Notes under the pieces: model-generated
What the model saw: the letters and a program-made list of their open reading frames with translations, nothing else
The model's database searches: none
Told to the model about the DNA's origin: nothing
Shown: piece by piece, positions 49,847 through 62,168 of the stretch
How the letters are laid out: every line of letters starts with the position of its first letter
Numbering within the stretch: the stretch's first letter is position 1
DNA from: Onthophagus taurus
Lineage: Eukaryota > Arthropoda > Insecta > Coleoptera > Scarabaeidae
Assembly (NCBI RefSeq): GCF_036711975.1
Contig: NC_091971.1
Coordinates: 27,597,501 to 27,661,500, forward strand
Reading direction: 5' to 3'
Length of the DNA: 64,000 nt
Translations under genes and position numbers: made by a program

Positions 49847-50321
49847 ATTAAAAGTTATTGACCCTACAGTTGTTGAAGCATACGAAATTAAAACACTAAA
49901 ACAAATAACAGACAGATTTCCAGTATTGAAAAATGTCATAACAAGCGAACAAACACTTGACAATGAATGGAAGGATCTTGCATTATTAAATTTTGCAACA
50001 ATTAATATGAACGATGAAGTAACATTTTGGAGAGATATTTTTAATTCAAAAAATTCTGTTGGCATGGAAAGATTTCCAAACATAAAAAAAGTAATCTCAC
50101 TCCTACTGATTTTACCATTTTCAAATGCTTCAGTAGAGCGAGTATTTAGTGATTTATTTAATGTTAAAACAGACAAACGCAATTTGTTAAATACAAACAC
50201 TTTAAAAGCAATTTTTGCCACAAAAGATGGGATTGAAAATAGTGGAGGTATTATACAATTTAAACCATCAAAAGAAATGCTCAATGCCCCCATCTGGCAT
50301 CAAAAGTCATCAAAAGAATAA
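49847..50321 (+). pseudogene. hAT transposase C-terminus (hATC), copy B
   Basis: Starting right after the Copia, this is the end of the hAT gene whose earlier part is at 42670-44206 and 45636-45713. It carries the dimerisation block (LPFSNASVERVFSDLF) and ends with a natural stop at 50319-50321 (WHQKSSKE). The equivalent in copy A lacks the last ~19 residues. Confidence 0.88.
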
Positions 50322-51314
50322 AAAATATACAGAGTATTTTAAGAGTGTTAGATTTATTTATTTTTATTTATAGCTATTGTTATTGTGTTTGCTGTTTTTA
50401 TTTTTAGTACCTATGTTGTTTTTTCTTATTTATTTTTGAGAATATGTTTTATTTTTGTGTTCATATTTTATAACAAACATTTTTATTAGTTGTATTGCTG
50501 TTTATTGTTGATCATTTTTTTTTTGTTTTTATACAGTTTAAAAATTGTTTTTTTTATGTTGTGTTTAAAGTATGTGACAACTCAAAAAAAAATGATTTTG
50601 ATTTTTTTCATATTGTTTTATTCTCTTTTTGAAATTCGGGTAATATCGGGTAATATTACATCTGACTTTGGGTAATTCTCATTGCTTGGATTGGTAACAC
50701 TGCTTCTAAGTGTCCTGCCCATCGAGATATACTATGTTTACTGGAGTGCGTGCTTTGAGCTAGAAAACGAACCGGCCTCCCCCACCCCATAACGGCAAAA
50801 AGCTTCAAGGTAACATACGGAAAAAAAAATTACATTTTTTTTTTTTTTTACCTAACTATAATAACTTAAATATGTACTATTTGGTACTTTTCATCATTAT
50901 TGAATAACATTATTTGAATTACTTAGTAAATATTGAATAAATTCATGCTGAATTATATCCATTAGTTAGTACTATTCGTATTTCTTGCCGTTATGGGGTG
51001 GGGGAACATGCTGGCGAATCGGACCGTTTTCTCGACCAAGCGAATATCGTGAGCACGTACTCCAGTAAATTATATGTATCTCGATGGTCCTGCCAGTACG
51101 GTCTCGATTGTTGAAGTAGGAGGTGAGATATCCAGAGAAATTTGTCGTGGTGTACAGAATACGCCAACGCGAGTAGCTATGTAAGTATATCAAAATGTTT
51201 ATTTTTTTAGTTTTTCTACAAAAAAGCCTTTGTTACGTAGTGTGTGCATAGGTTAATATTAAATGTAGGTATGTATTTAGTTAACCGATTAATTTTTTCT
51301 AGGCATCGAGTGAA
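50322..51314. other. Non-coding interval, hAT 3' end and foldback
   Basis: No gene. It is T-rich to about 50630, with a CGGGTAATATCGGGTAAT motif that could be the hAT 3' terminus. An imperfect inverted repeat follows at 50711-51093. This interval is almost entirely absent from copy A. Confidence 0.5.
50711..51093. repeat. Imperfect foldback with ~90-105-bp arms
   Basis: The left arm 50711-50800 (GTCCTGCCCATCGAGATATA ... CCACCCCATAACGGCAA) and right arm 50986-51093 (TTGCCGTTATGGGGTGGGGG ... CTCGATGGTCCTGCC) are inverted copies with substitutions and a ~10-bp insertion. The ~185-bp loop is AT-rich. No target duplication was confirmed. Confidence 0.65.
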
Positions 51315-52113
51315 GATCCCCAAAATTTGACCCAAAATGAGTTGGAAGCTCTGGCCCAAGTGATACATGATACAGATTCCGAAGAAGAAGTTGGAGGAGA
51401 AGCAGACATATCCGATGAGAGTAAAGGTATAGAGGAAGATAACCACAATTCGAATTCCGAACAAGAAATGAGCGAACAAGAAGAAAACGGTGAAGTGGAA
51501 GGTGAACAATATTCTGATTCTGACGATGTTCCTCTCTCAGTATTAGTGGCTAATGAAGGACAGTATGTTGGCAAAGATAAAAAAACTATTTGGTATAAAA
51601 GCTACCCTACGAGTAAATCTACTAAGCCCAGAAGCAAAAATATAATAAAAATACTACCAGGACCAAAACAATGCGCAAGGGATATAACCGATGAGATAAG
51701 TGCTTTCACAAAAATGTTCAATGATGAAATGGTTGAACATATTATTCAGTGTACTAATTTGGAAATTTCAAGAGTTCGAACAAACTTTGATCGAGTACGT
51801 CTCGCAAAGAACGTTACAAAATCGGAAATGCTAGCTTTTATAGGCTTATTGTTTTAATCTGGAGCTAAGAAGCCACACTTATTTTTTGGAGTTATGGACA
51901 AAAGATGGAACGGGATCAGAAATATTTCGAGCATGCATGAGTTATCAAAGGTTTCTTTTTTTTTTTTATTTTCTATCTCAAGCAGACACAGACGAAGAGC
52001 CACCGAGAAAATATAGAGGAAGATGCTTCATCTGCCGTAGAAAAAAGAACAGAGTGACTACAATTACATGCAGCACTTGTCACCAATTAGTATGTAAAAC
52101 GGAAATAGTGTAA
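51315..52113 (+). pseudogene. piggyBac-1 transposase, copy B, internally deleted
   Basis: The N-terminal half is open in one frame (51327-51857: acidic region, GPKQCARDIT, NVTKSEMLAFIGLLF) and stops at 51855-51857. The catalytic core present in copy A (about 6750-7560) is missing. The sequence jumps near 51975 to the cysteine-rich C-terminal domain (GRCFICRRKKNRVTTITC, CHQLVCKTEIV, stop 52111-52113). Copies A and B have thus lost different parts of the same gene. Confidence 0.82.
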
Positions 52114-52430
52114 ACGTAATTACATGCCAAAAGTGTAAGGAAGGAGGATCTAGTAGTGAATAGGCAATTTTTTTTTGTGTTTTCAGAATATCTCTTTTTT
52201 TACTTTTTTTTTAATAATTTTTTTGGGTTTAATTACTGTTTTTTGCAAATAAATATGAACTTAAATATTGAGCAGTTGTTTTCTATACATATATTTACGA
52301 CTTCTAGAACAAATAAAACTAAAAAAAAATAAATATACACCATAATGTGCAATGGTGTACAAAATACACCGCGCGAGTAGTAGCGTAAAAAAAAGGTGCG
52401 CGAGTAGTTAAAAGTTAAGAGATTGCGACT
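52114..52430. other. Non-coding 3' region of piggyBac-1, copy B
   Basis: AT-rich, matches 7630-7928 in its second half, including the GTGTACAAAATACACC and GCGCGAGTAGT motifs. No gene. Confidence 0.4.
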
Positions 52431-52609
52431 CATTTTTTGAAAGATTAAAGATCTTTGATAATTTAAATGAAAGAACAGAAAAAATAAAATTTATTAAATG
52501 CATACGAATAACCGTAAATGGTTTATTCCATTTATGGGAACTATTAAAGCAAACAACGAAAATAGAATACCTATTTACAAGACACATTAATCAACACACC
52601 CTGGGACAG
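52431..52609 (+). pseudogene. P-element/THAP9-like transposase fragment, copy B
   Basis: Same frame and motifs as 7929-8117 with a few substitutions (ITVNGLFHLWELLK, YLFTRHINQ). Remnant only. Confidence 0.5.
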
Positions 52610-53217
52610 AAAATTGTGAAGGCGACACAGACGCAATTTTATTGAAGTTGGGAGAATGCAACGAATTAAAACAAGGTGAATTCTCCAACAAATGTAAAAT
52701 TGAAGATTCGAAGAAATTTCGAAGATTTTTGGTTATTGTACCAAAAGCATTCTCGCTAACCCGTCTGGCTCTACTATCCTCTTAATAACCACCGTTCCTA
52801 ATTAGGAACGTTCCGAATTTAGCTTGTTGTGACAGTTATACAAACTGAATTTTGCATATTGCAATTGATAGACCGTTGTTCTTATTGAGGAACATTTATA
52901 TGTTCGAAGAATTTGATCGTTAGTGCCATCTATCTGAGATGCATATAACTACAAATTATAACCTCTATAGTGCAACAGTGCCAGACAGATTTGTGGACTT
53001 TGGTGGTAATTTTTATATATTAGCGGTAAGTATATTACAAAAATAAAAATACGTTATGTAATGTGGGTTCCCTATCAGCGAATAAAAGCAAAAGTTTTTG
53101 TTTGAATAGAAAATATACCATCGAAAATTCAAAAAACGGCTTTGTTCCTTCTATGGAACAATGGTCACCAACTTGAAATATTTTCCTAAGAGAATATCTT
53201 CCTTCTTTTCAGATAAA

Positions 53218-54404
53218 ATGTGGCCAAAACGGGGGGAAATCCCCAGTGATAGTGAAGACGAGAATCTGGATGATTCTGAGGATGAATTCATCCCTGAAGA
53301 TTTACCCGACAATAGCGATGATTCGTCAAGTGATGAAAGTGACGAAGAGAAAGAGTCGCGTACAACTTGCACTTCAAATCAAAGTAAAAAGAAGAAGTTA
53401 TACAAATGGACCAAAGTGAACCCAAACGAAACTCCATTATCTAGACCGCAATTTACTGTTCCCCCAAAGATGATGAGCCAGAAATTGGAAGGCCTATACA
53501 TTATTTCAAACTGTTTATGGATGACGCGTTATTGGATCTGATTGCAGAACAAAGTAATTTATATGCCACCCAAATGGATGTTAGTAAATCTCTTCAACTA
53601 ACACGTTCAGAGCTTGAAATCTTTATAGGCACTGTGATTTACATGTCAGTATTTAGTCTTCCACGTAGCAAGCTCTTCTGGAAAACTTCTTGTAGGGTTC
53701 CATAGGTGGCGGATTCTATGTCAGGAAAGAGATGGGAACTCATAAAGAGACATTTGCATTTCAATAATAATGACAATATTCTCACAGATCGGAATAGTAC
53801 CAACTACGATAACCTGTTCAAAATTAGACCAGTCGTGAACAGGTTGCAAGAAGCATTCAAAAATCAAGACAAACCCCAGAAACTTTGCGTTGATGAGCAG
53901 ATTGTGCCATATAAAGGAAAATCATCCCTGAAACAATACAATCCCAATAAACCAAACAAATGGGGCTACAAGATCTTTGTCTTGTGCGACGATAAAGGTT
54001 TGATACACAATTTTGAAATTCACACCGGTAAAATTGAACCTGCCCCAGGAAAGGAAGATATTGGAGCAAGTGGAAACATTGTTTTACGCCTCGCAGGTTC
54101 AATACCAACACATCATAATTATTCATTATATTTTGATAATTGGTTTTCTTCAATCAAACTTATGACAATTCTTCATGAAGATGGAATATATGCATTGGGA
54201 ACAATAAGAAGAGATAGGATACCAGGACTGAAACTGCCCACAGAAAAGGAACTCAAACGACGTGGTAGAGGTGCGTACGACGAATTCAGAACATCAGTTG
54301 GAAATGGAATAGAACTACGAGTGGTACAATGGTTTGATAATAAAAGCGTTCGTGTTACTAGTACACTTTGTGGAGCCCAATCCGTAGATATTGTCCACAG
54401 ATTC
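53218..54404 (+). pseudogene. piggyBac-2 transposase N-terminal and core part, copy B
   Basis: ATG 53218 (MWPKRGE). As in copy A, a frame break near 53520 separates the N-terminus from the core. A TAG at 53703-53705 replaces a CAG of copy A. After it the frame is open with two catalytic Asp (CVDEQIVPYKGK near 53888; LYFDNWFSS near 54135). It is cut by BEL/Pao at 54405 before the third Asp. The C-terminal Cys-rich domain is at 59694-59955. Confidence 0.82.
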
Positions 54405-57400
54405 ATAATAATCATGCCGTAAATGACGTTCAAAAATTCCATTATTTGTTATCAACTTTAACGGGTGAAGTTCGACAAGTAATTGCGAATTTAGAAATTA
54501 CCAATACAAACTATGATGTTGCGTGGGATTTAGTTTGCAGTCGATATAACAACCCTCGAATATTAGTGCAAAATCATATTAAGGCACTTTTTAAAATTGA
54601 AAGAATTACTTCCGTTAACTCGAATGTAATACGCACTTTAATTGATTACATTCGCAAACATTTACGTGCATTAACATTAATTGTATATTTAGTTTCCACT
54701 AAATTGGATTTCGAATCAAACCGTGAATGGGAACATCAAAAAATACAGATTGATAAACCCACATTAGACGATTTATTGGATTGCTTAAAAGGTAGAGCTG
54801 ATTTATTAGAATCACTTGAAGATAAAGGGGCGTCTAAATCGTTAGTTAAACATCAGTCAGCTACTAAAGCTAGATCATTTGTAGTTTCAAGGCAGATAGA
54901 TGCAATAAAATGTGTTTTGTGCAAGGCCGAACATAATCTTCAACATTGCCCTGAATTTCTTCAACTTAACATACAAAAACGTATAGAGCAAGTAAAAAAA
55001 TTGAAACTTTGTATGAATTGTCTTCGATTGGGTCACTTTATTAATCAATGTAGGTCGGGTCTATGTAAACAATGTAAATCTAAACACCACACCCTTCTGC
55101 ATATCACATATAATCGTTCAGATTCGCAACAATCACCAACAACACAATTACAAACTCTCACATCTAGTTCATTAACAACTGTACAAACTTTATTATCAAC
55201 TGTCACTTTACATGCATTTGATCGGCGAAATAAAAAACACACATTCCGTGCACTACTAGATCCAGGTAGTCAAAGTAGCTTCATAACGACAGATCTTCGC
55301 GAAAGGTTGCATCTCCCTGAAACAAAAACAAATATCAGCGTTACGGGAATAATTCAATCTGAATCTACAATTTCTAGTTCATGTTTGCTAAAAATACATT
55401 CGCATTGTACTAATTTTTCACTTCAAGTTACGTGTCTTGTCCTTCCAGTAATTACTAGTAATTTGCCTCAGTTCGCTATCGATGTTAATTCGTTAAAGAT
55501 TCCTGCTCACCTACGCTTAGCTGATCCTGAGTTTTATGACCCAAATAGTATTGATATGTTACTAGGCGCAGATTACTTTTGGGAATTCGCGTTTTTGGGA
55601 AGTTGAGTCGGTGAACGTACCCATTTCGCTATCGAAATCTGACGCGTTCTGTGAGAAACATTTTCAAGAAACGACCTCGCGAACGGATGACGGCCGATTC
55701 ATAGTTACAATTCCAATCGATGGAGAACTTCATCAATTGGGCGAGTCGTACCACAATGCCAAAACACGCTTACTAAGTATGGAGCGTAAATTCAAGCGAT
55801 TACCAGAATTCGGTAATAAATATCGCGAATTCATGCGAGAATACTCTGAATTAGGCCATATGCGTAGGGTAGTATCACCGCAGGAATCAGATAAAAATAA
55901 TTACTATATACCCCACCACGGTGTTATAAACGAAAAAAGCGCAACCACAAAGTTACGAGTAGTGTTTGACGCGTCGTGCCCTACATCCACCGGTTATTCT
56001 TTTAACGATCTGCAGGTTGTGGGTCCTACTATCCAACCAGATCTATTTAGCGCTCTAGTCCGGTACAGACAATATAGCATAGTTGTAGTATCAGATATTC
56101 AAAAAATGTATCGTGCATGCCTCGTTAACACGGAACAATTAAGGTTCCAACGTATTCTATGGCGCGATTCCAAAAATCTTCCAATAGAGGTTTACGAGTT
56201 AACCACTATTACCTACGGTACAGCATCAGCAAGTTACCTAGCAACTCGCTGTTTAAAGTAGTTAGGTTTAGAAAGCTCCGATCCAGTGATTGCTAACGTT
56301 ATTAAGAATCTATAAATAAATAAAACAAAGAAAAACTTCTTACTTGCTTAGTTTAATTAAATTTACTGTCGTACCGGTTTCGGGAACATTATCCCATCAT
56401 CAGCGACAAGCTATATATTATAAAAATACAAAAAAACACACATTAAAATATTGCAGGCATATAAATATTTAATAACTTACAGTCAAAAGAAGCGTACGAT
56501 AATTCGGAAAAGCACAAACATTAAAAAAGTATACATATCAAACGTGAAGCGTTAGGATATGTGATAAGACAAATGAATTAAAAAATTTTTTTGCAAATGT
56601 TCGGACGTTATATAATATGGTGGAGCGAAAACTCAGAAACGAGTTACGCTTGGAAGAGATGAGATGCGACTGATCAACTGTTGGGAGAACGAAGAAAACG
56701 GGGGGGTGTGAAAAGAAAAGAGCCTGATTTTTATATAATAAATCAAAATATTAAAATAAACCAAAATAAACTAAATAAAATTTATTATTAAACCACCATA
56801 AATGGGTTTCTAACAATCCCGCAATATTACGTTGTGTATCAGATAGTAGAGCGGAAGATATAATAGACATGGGACGTAGAGAAAATACGCGTACGTTAGG
56901 TCTGATGTGGGATCCTCAGAAAGATGTCTTTAAATTTAACATTAGCAAAAACACAACTATGGCACGGGTTACCAAACGATCTATTCTTTCTGAGATAGCT
57001 CAAATCTTCGTTCCGTTAGGGTTATTGAGTCCTGTTATCATAAGGGCCAAAATTATCCTTCAACACATTTGGCAGGAGGGATTGGATTGGGATGTTTCAC
57101 TTCCAAATCAAATTTACACACGTTGGTGTGAATTTCGTGACATGTTAGTTCTATTAAATTCCATTGAAATTCCACGTCATATTTCGTTAAAAAATGCGAA
57201 TGAATTTGAACTACATGGATTTTCAGATGCATCAATTAAAGCATACGGAGCTTGTGTTTACTTACGAGCTACTAATTCTTATAATGATTGTTCGGTTCAA
57301 TTAGTATGCGCAAAATCCAGAGTGGCTCCAATAAAACCTACTACGGTTCCGCGATTAGAACTGCTTGGTGCTTTGTTACTTACCGATCTTGTTAATAAAG

Positions 57401-59237
57401 TTAGAACAGCTTTAAATCTAGAAATTAAAAGAGTAGTATACTGGACGGACTCTAGTGTTCTGATAGGATGGCTAGAAACTGCTCCTAGTAAATTACATAC
57501 ATTCGTAGGAAATCGCATTGCGCGAATTCTTGACTTATCGAGAGCGTCTGATTGGCGGTACGTTTCAACCGAGCACAACCCCGCAGACCCCGTTTCACGC
57601 GTATAGACTCGGGAGCCCTCGCGGATTTAACAATATATTGGTGTGGTCCTGTATGGTTAAAGCAAGATGAGTCGTTATGGCCACGTAGAACGTTTCGTTC
57701 TGAAAGTTTACCGGAAATAAAGGTTAACGTTCTAAAAGCTACTATAATTGAAGAATGCGTTATTCCGTTCACGCGCTTTTCGACCCTATTTCGGCTACAA
57801 CGTGTAATAGCATATTGTCTACGGTTCATTAATAATTGTTCAAATAAATCTGATAAACGAACGGGTTCTTTAAAATGTTCGGAATTGAATGAAGCGCAAA
57901 TTTACATAATCAAATGTAGTCAACGAGACTCATTTCAGGATGAAATCAATCATTTGAGTGGCAACGGCAGTTTGCCGCAGAAAAACGAACTAACTAAATT
58001 AAACGTATTTCTTGATCACACTGGTATTATGCGCGTAGGCGGTCGATTACGCAATTCGTCTTATAACGTTGATAAAAAGCACCCGATGCTACTTCATAGT
58101 AAACACGTGTTAACGCGGTTGATCTTCGAACACGAACACGTACAACTTTTTCATGCAGGTCCGCAACATTTACTAGCTTCAATACGGGATCGGTATTGGC
58201 CGATTGGGGGGAGAAATCTTGCCAAAAAGGTAATCTTTAATTGCATGCGTTGTTTTCGAGTAAAACCGCGGGTGTCGCAGCCTATTATGGGCGATTTACC
58301 ATCGCAACGTGTTACTCCAGCACCTCCGTTCAGTACCACCGGCGTCGATTACGCTGGCCCGTTTCTTTTGAAAGATCGGAAAGGTCGCGGTTCTAAAACA
58401 TCAAAATGCTATATTTGTCTATTTGTATGCTTTATAACACGTGCTATACACCTTGAATTGGTGTCGGATTTGACTTCTGAATGTTTTATTGCAGCACTGC
58501 GGCGTTTTGTTGGTCGCCGTGGAAAGCCGTCTCAGATTTTTTCGGATAACGGTACCAATTTCGTCGGCGCGAATCGCGAGCTTCACGAGTTAGGAACGTT
58601 CCTACAAGGTTCCAATCAATTAACCGATGTGATTGAGAATGAGTCGATTAATTGGTCATTCATTCCCCCTAATTCGCCTCATTTCGGCGGTTTATGGGAG
58701 GCAGGCGTTAAAACAACCAAATATCATTTAAAGCGGGTCGTTGGCAATGCAATACTTACCTTTGAACAATGTTATACGCTGTTGATTCATATTGAAGCTA
58801 TCCTAAATTCTCGCCCTTTGTCACCCTTGTCCACGGATCCCAATGATTTAACACCCTTAACTCCTGCGCATTTCTTAATTGGGAGAACGCTTTCGGCCCC
58901 ACCAGATCCAAGCCTGGATCACGTCAAGTTAAATCGGCTGTCCCACTATCAATATACGCAACGAATTCAGCAAGACTTTTGGAAGCGTTGGTCAAAGGAA
59001 TACATTTCGGAACTCCAACGCCGTTCCAAGTGGTCAACTAAAACAGAGAATCTTAAAATTGATGAATTGGTTGTAGTAAAGGATGACAACTTACCAACAT
59101 TGAAGTGGTTATATGGTCGCGTTATCGCTCTACACCCTGGATCCGATGGTATTGCAAGAGTTGCTACCGTACGCACCACCAACGGGATTATCAAGCGACC
59201 AACCAATAAACTTTGCCCGCTTCCAATGACAAATTAG
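54405..59237 (+). pseudogene. pol: BEL/Pao polyprotein, broken
   Basis: Gag/nucleocapsid: VQKFHYLLSTLTGEVRQVI and CCHC-like knuckles (CVLCKAEHNLQHC, CMNCLRLGHFINQC). Protease: ALLDPGSQSSFI (DPGS in place of the more common DSGS). RT starts at 55611 (YYIPHHGVI, LRVVFDAS) and stops at 56261; the catalytic YVDD region is missing. After an insertion, RT/RNase H resumes at 56830 (GFSDASIKAYGACVYLR, YWTDSSVLIGWLE). Integrase from about 57610 is complete: HAGPQHLLASIRDRYWP, CMRCFRVKP, GVDYAGPF, FSDNGTNF, and the Glu in HFGGLWEAGVK. Frame breaks near 55607 and 57605. Confidence 0.9.
56262..56830. other. Non-coding insertion in the BEL/Pao RT
   Basis: About 520 bp unrelated to the retrotransposon. 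It contains GTACCGGTTTCGGGAACATT and ATCCCATCATCAGCGAC (56373-56406), a motif I recall from the ends of several insect non-LTR or short interspersed repeats, and ends in an A/T-rich tract near 56740-56800. No clear target duplication. No gene. Confidence 0.45.
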
Positions 59238-59403
59238 TACTAATTTTGATATTATTTACTTTTTTGTTATTGTTACCTTAGGTGATTGTCTATTAGATAT
59301 AGACAATCAAATAATTTGTTATAATATGTTTTCTTTAGCGCTCCCCCCTCCCATATGCTCACTAATTTTTTTTTGAAAGGCAGTCCTTTCAAGGCGGGGG
59401 GCA

Positions 59404-59693
59404 TGTTGTAATTTGTATCTTTTTTATACACATTTTTGCTTTTTTTATTTGTATTTAAATTAGTTTTTCGATTTGTCAAGAATCATAGCAATAAGAGGTT
59501 TTTGTTTTGTTTTCGTTGTTGTTGACAACAAGCGCGTCACTAATAAATAAGATTTTTGTAAGAGCGTCGTTTTGAGTCGTGTCGTACCTTCGTTATAATT
59601 AATAAATAATTCGTTACAACAAAAGGCAGCAAATCGTTATTCGTTACGAAGAAGTGTTAACCAGCGCTATAACATACGTTATATTATTCAACA
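59404..59693. repeat. BEL/Pao 3' LTR
   Basis: Begins TGTTGTAATTTG right after the polypurine tract, contains AATAAATAAG-type signals near 59543, and ends TTATTCAACA just before piggyBac-2 sequence resumes. Only one copy is present, so the borders are inferred from the TG...CA ends and the piggyBac-2 junction. Confidence 0.75.
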
Positions 59694-59970
59694 ATGTCTG
59701 TCAGGCAAGAATCCTAATTCAAAAAAAAGAGGTAGGCCAAGCTCAGCTTCTTTAGAAAACGAGTATGCAGCTAAAAAGAAGAAGGGTCCCACAAAACCCA
59801 TACCACAATTTGATGTTAGAACTGATCAAGTTTCTCATTTTCCGGTGCACAAGGAAACAAGACAGCGATGCAAAAAACCGGGATGTGGTTTAAAAACTTT
59901 CCTATTTTGTGCAAAGTGCAATGTTTATCTCTGCATTACGAAAGAAACTGTTTTCTTGCTTTTCATTATT
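59694..59970 (+). pseudogene. piggyBac-2 transposase C-terminus, copy B
   Basis: Matches 10177-10461 of copy A (NSKKRGRPSSASLEN, CKKPGCGLKTFLFCAKC), the basic tail and Cys-rich domain. Separated from its core by the BEL/Pao element. Confidence 0.85.
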
Positions 59971-60135
59971 AAATTTTTTTTATCATCGTTTGTGACCCCT
60001 TGTTCCTATTTAGGAACAAACTGATATTTTTTGAAAAATTGAAATAAATTTGGTTTTGAATACAGAAATACACTTCTTGTATTATTTACAACTCGTTTAT
60101 ACAATAAAAGTATTTTTTTAAATTCGTTACCTAAA

Positions 60136-60573
60136 TTAGGACATTAAGAGGCTATGCCGATAATTATAAATTTTGATAGCTTCGTTATTCGGCATCTGCG
60201 TTCCTGGATAAGGTCTCATTACGTTGGGCATTAAGGGAAATGCCTCATCTCCAACAATTACGTGTGGCAGAACCGTATTTGTCTCAGGTAGTTTTTTATC
60301 TGGTGGGAGATGTAATTGGTGCGACATCAGTGTTTTTCCTAGTTGCGAAGAACGAAAGATACCTCCATCACTATTGCGCCCATACGCCCCAACATCTACA
60401 GTGATGAAACGGTAGTCAGCATCCACTAATGCAAGTAGAACAATGCTAAATTCCTTTTTATAATTATAAAAATGAGATCCTGTATTCGGTGGCTTTTCGA
60501 AAACAACGTGTTTGCCATCAATGGCACCCACGCAGTTTGGTACCAAATTAAGAAATCCGAATCTTTGTAACAA
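60136..60573 (-). pseudogene. Harbinger transposase fragment, copy B
   Basis: Nearly identical to 10625-11062 (two residue changes, NTGSHF and DEAFPL). Same truncation after NYRHSLLMS. Confidence 0.82.
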
Positions 60574-60601
60574 TGCAAAGCGAGTAGCGCCAGCAGAGTT
60601 G

Positions 60602-61413
60602 ATGGTCCATAAAAGACGAGCAAAAAAATTCTATAACAAAGTACAAGAAGTTCAACAGTTGTGTAAAAATGATCCTCAAGTCGCTGGAATCGCATTTGAC
60701 TTCATGTAGAATTTGCCACTTCCTAATATATTTGTTCAAGAAATTTTCTATTATAGGCAGCTGTGGGTATACCTATTTGAGATTCACAATCTTAAGAACA
60801 ATACTGGTTTTTTCTATACTTACCATGAAGGGCAAGCAAAAAAGCCACCAGATGAAGTCTATACTTTTTTATATGATTACATACAAAGTCAAATCCCGCT
60901 AGATGTTAAAGTTTTGCACATTTTTTCGGACGGGTGTCCTGGCCAGAATCGGAATAATACATTATTTACCAGTTCGAGGACATTCTTTTCTCCCTTGTGA
61001 TAGGGACTTTGGTACACTAAAGAAATTAGTTACGAAGCATGACAGTTTATGTTCCAGAAGAATATCAGAACATGATATTGAAATGCAGAATCAGTAGAAC
61101 ATTTCAGTTAAAAAGAATCACTTATCACGATATTAGCAATTACAAAGACTGGTGGGCCAAATATTATAAGAAGACTTGCAGGTCTGTTGAAACGAAAACT
61201 AAAGAATTGTTTAGCGTTTCTAAATACCGTCATTTTATTTTTGATGCTAACACTGAAGGCTTTGCAATTGTCTCCCAGTTTATTGATGGGGCGTTTTTCT
61301 CAACATTTAGACTGATAAAACCTAACGTTATTCCACAACTTCCGAATAGTACAGCCTATTCTGAAGCAATACCTCTAAATGAAAAGAAAGTTAAGGACCT
61401 GAGGAATGTCTAG
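60602..61413 (+). pseudogene. Unclassified insect transposon-like gene, copy B, broken
   Basis: Same motifs and frame breaks as 11085-11902 (YTYHEGQAKKPPDEV, RGHSFLPCDRDFG), with only a few substitutions. Confidence 0.55.
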
Positions 61414-62168
61414 CAATACTCCATAAGTGAAGATTTGGAGTGTTACTACCACATATTGTTTTGGAAAGTTACAAGTACTGAAATCACAGAATAAAGTTTT
61501 TTTATCAAATGTATGATATTTATTTTTACAATACAATCGCGTATTTCTAATAGTTAAGTCAAAATTTCACCAATCAGATACCATTATGTTATTTTATGAT
61601 ACCGATTTGGAATAATTGTCAAAACATTCGCAACCTCTAAACAATTACCCAAAATAATCTAAGCATTTGTGATATTACGAGTGATAATTTTAAATATAAA
61701 TAAAAAAATCGAAACAAAAACATGTAAACATTGAAATGAGTGGAAAAAGGGTCCAACGTTTATAAAAGATTTTTTCTAAACGGCCCTCTTTAGTAAAAAT
61801 GTTGATTTTGTTTCACTACAAAACATTTCTATGGAACGAAATAAACAATTTATCCGTGAAACAACAAAAATAATAATAATAAAAAAGAACATTTTTGACA
61901 TTTAAATGTCAGTGTTTTTTTTCTTACTATAATTATTGTTTCATTTAAAATTTATAGACCTTTATTCAATTAATTTGGAAAACAATAATAATAGTAAGAA
62001 AAACAATGACATTTAAATGTCAGAAATATTTCCGAAAAAAATTGCAAAGCCTACTAAGATTTTAACTAAGATTTTTTTATTAAAAATTCATTGCAACTAT
62101 CGATTAACAACCCTACAGCTTAACAGTTAGTGTTTGCTTAATTAATTTTTTTCTCAGAAATTATTAAA
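61414..62168. other. Non-coding AT-rich interval with foldback (61896-62022), copy B
   Basis: Near-identical to 11903-12659, including the two TGACATTTAAATGTCA palindromes at 61896-61911 and 62007-62022. No gene. Confidence 0.6.

Larger units (their letters stand above)
42446..50700 (+). mobile_element. hAT element, interrupted by Tc1 and Copia
   Basis: A hAT-type transposase is spread over 42670-50321, with a Tc1 element inserted at a TA (44234-44235/45634-45635) and a Copia at ATTAA. The left part abuts the Polinton at 42446, where GTCGGGTAATTCGAC may be part of the hAT terminus. A related CGGGTAATATCGGGTAAT lies near 50637-50655, after the coding region. An 8-bp target duplication could not be found, so the outer limits are approximate. 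Confidence 0.65.
54405..59693 (+). mobile_element. BEL/Pao retrotransposon, 5'-truncated, with 3' LTR
   Basis: It starts inside gag at 54405 without a 5' LTR and runs through protease, RT (incomplete), RNase H and integrase to a polypurine tract (CAAGGCGGGGGGCA, 59390-59403) and a 290-bp LTR-like end (59404-59693, TGTTGTAATTTG to TATTCAACA). A non-coding insertion replaces part of RT. It interrupts piggyBac-2 copy B and is absent from copy A, so it came after the duplication. Confidence 0.9.
52782..60130 (+). mobile_element. piggyBac-2, copy B, split by BEL/Pao
   Basis: TTAA at 52782-52785 is followed by the same left terminus as copy A. The transposase is read to 54404 and resumes at 59694. 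The part matching 9915-10176 of copy A is missing at the BEL/Pao junction, so the insertion came with loss of about 260 bp of target. Confidence 0.72.

Noticed and set aside
57485..57829. Minus-strand 114-codon frame in BEL/Pao
   Set aside because: Shadow of RNase H/integrase coding sequence.
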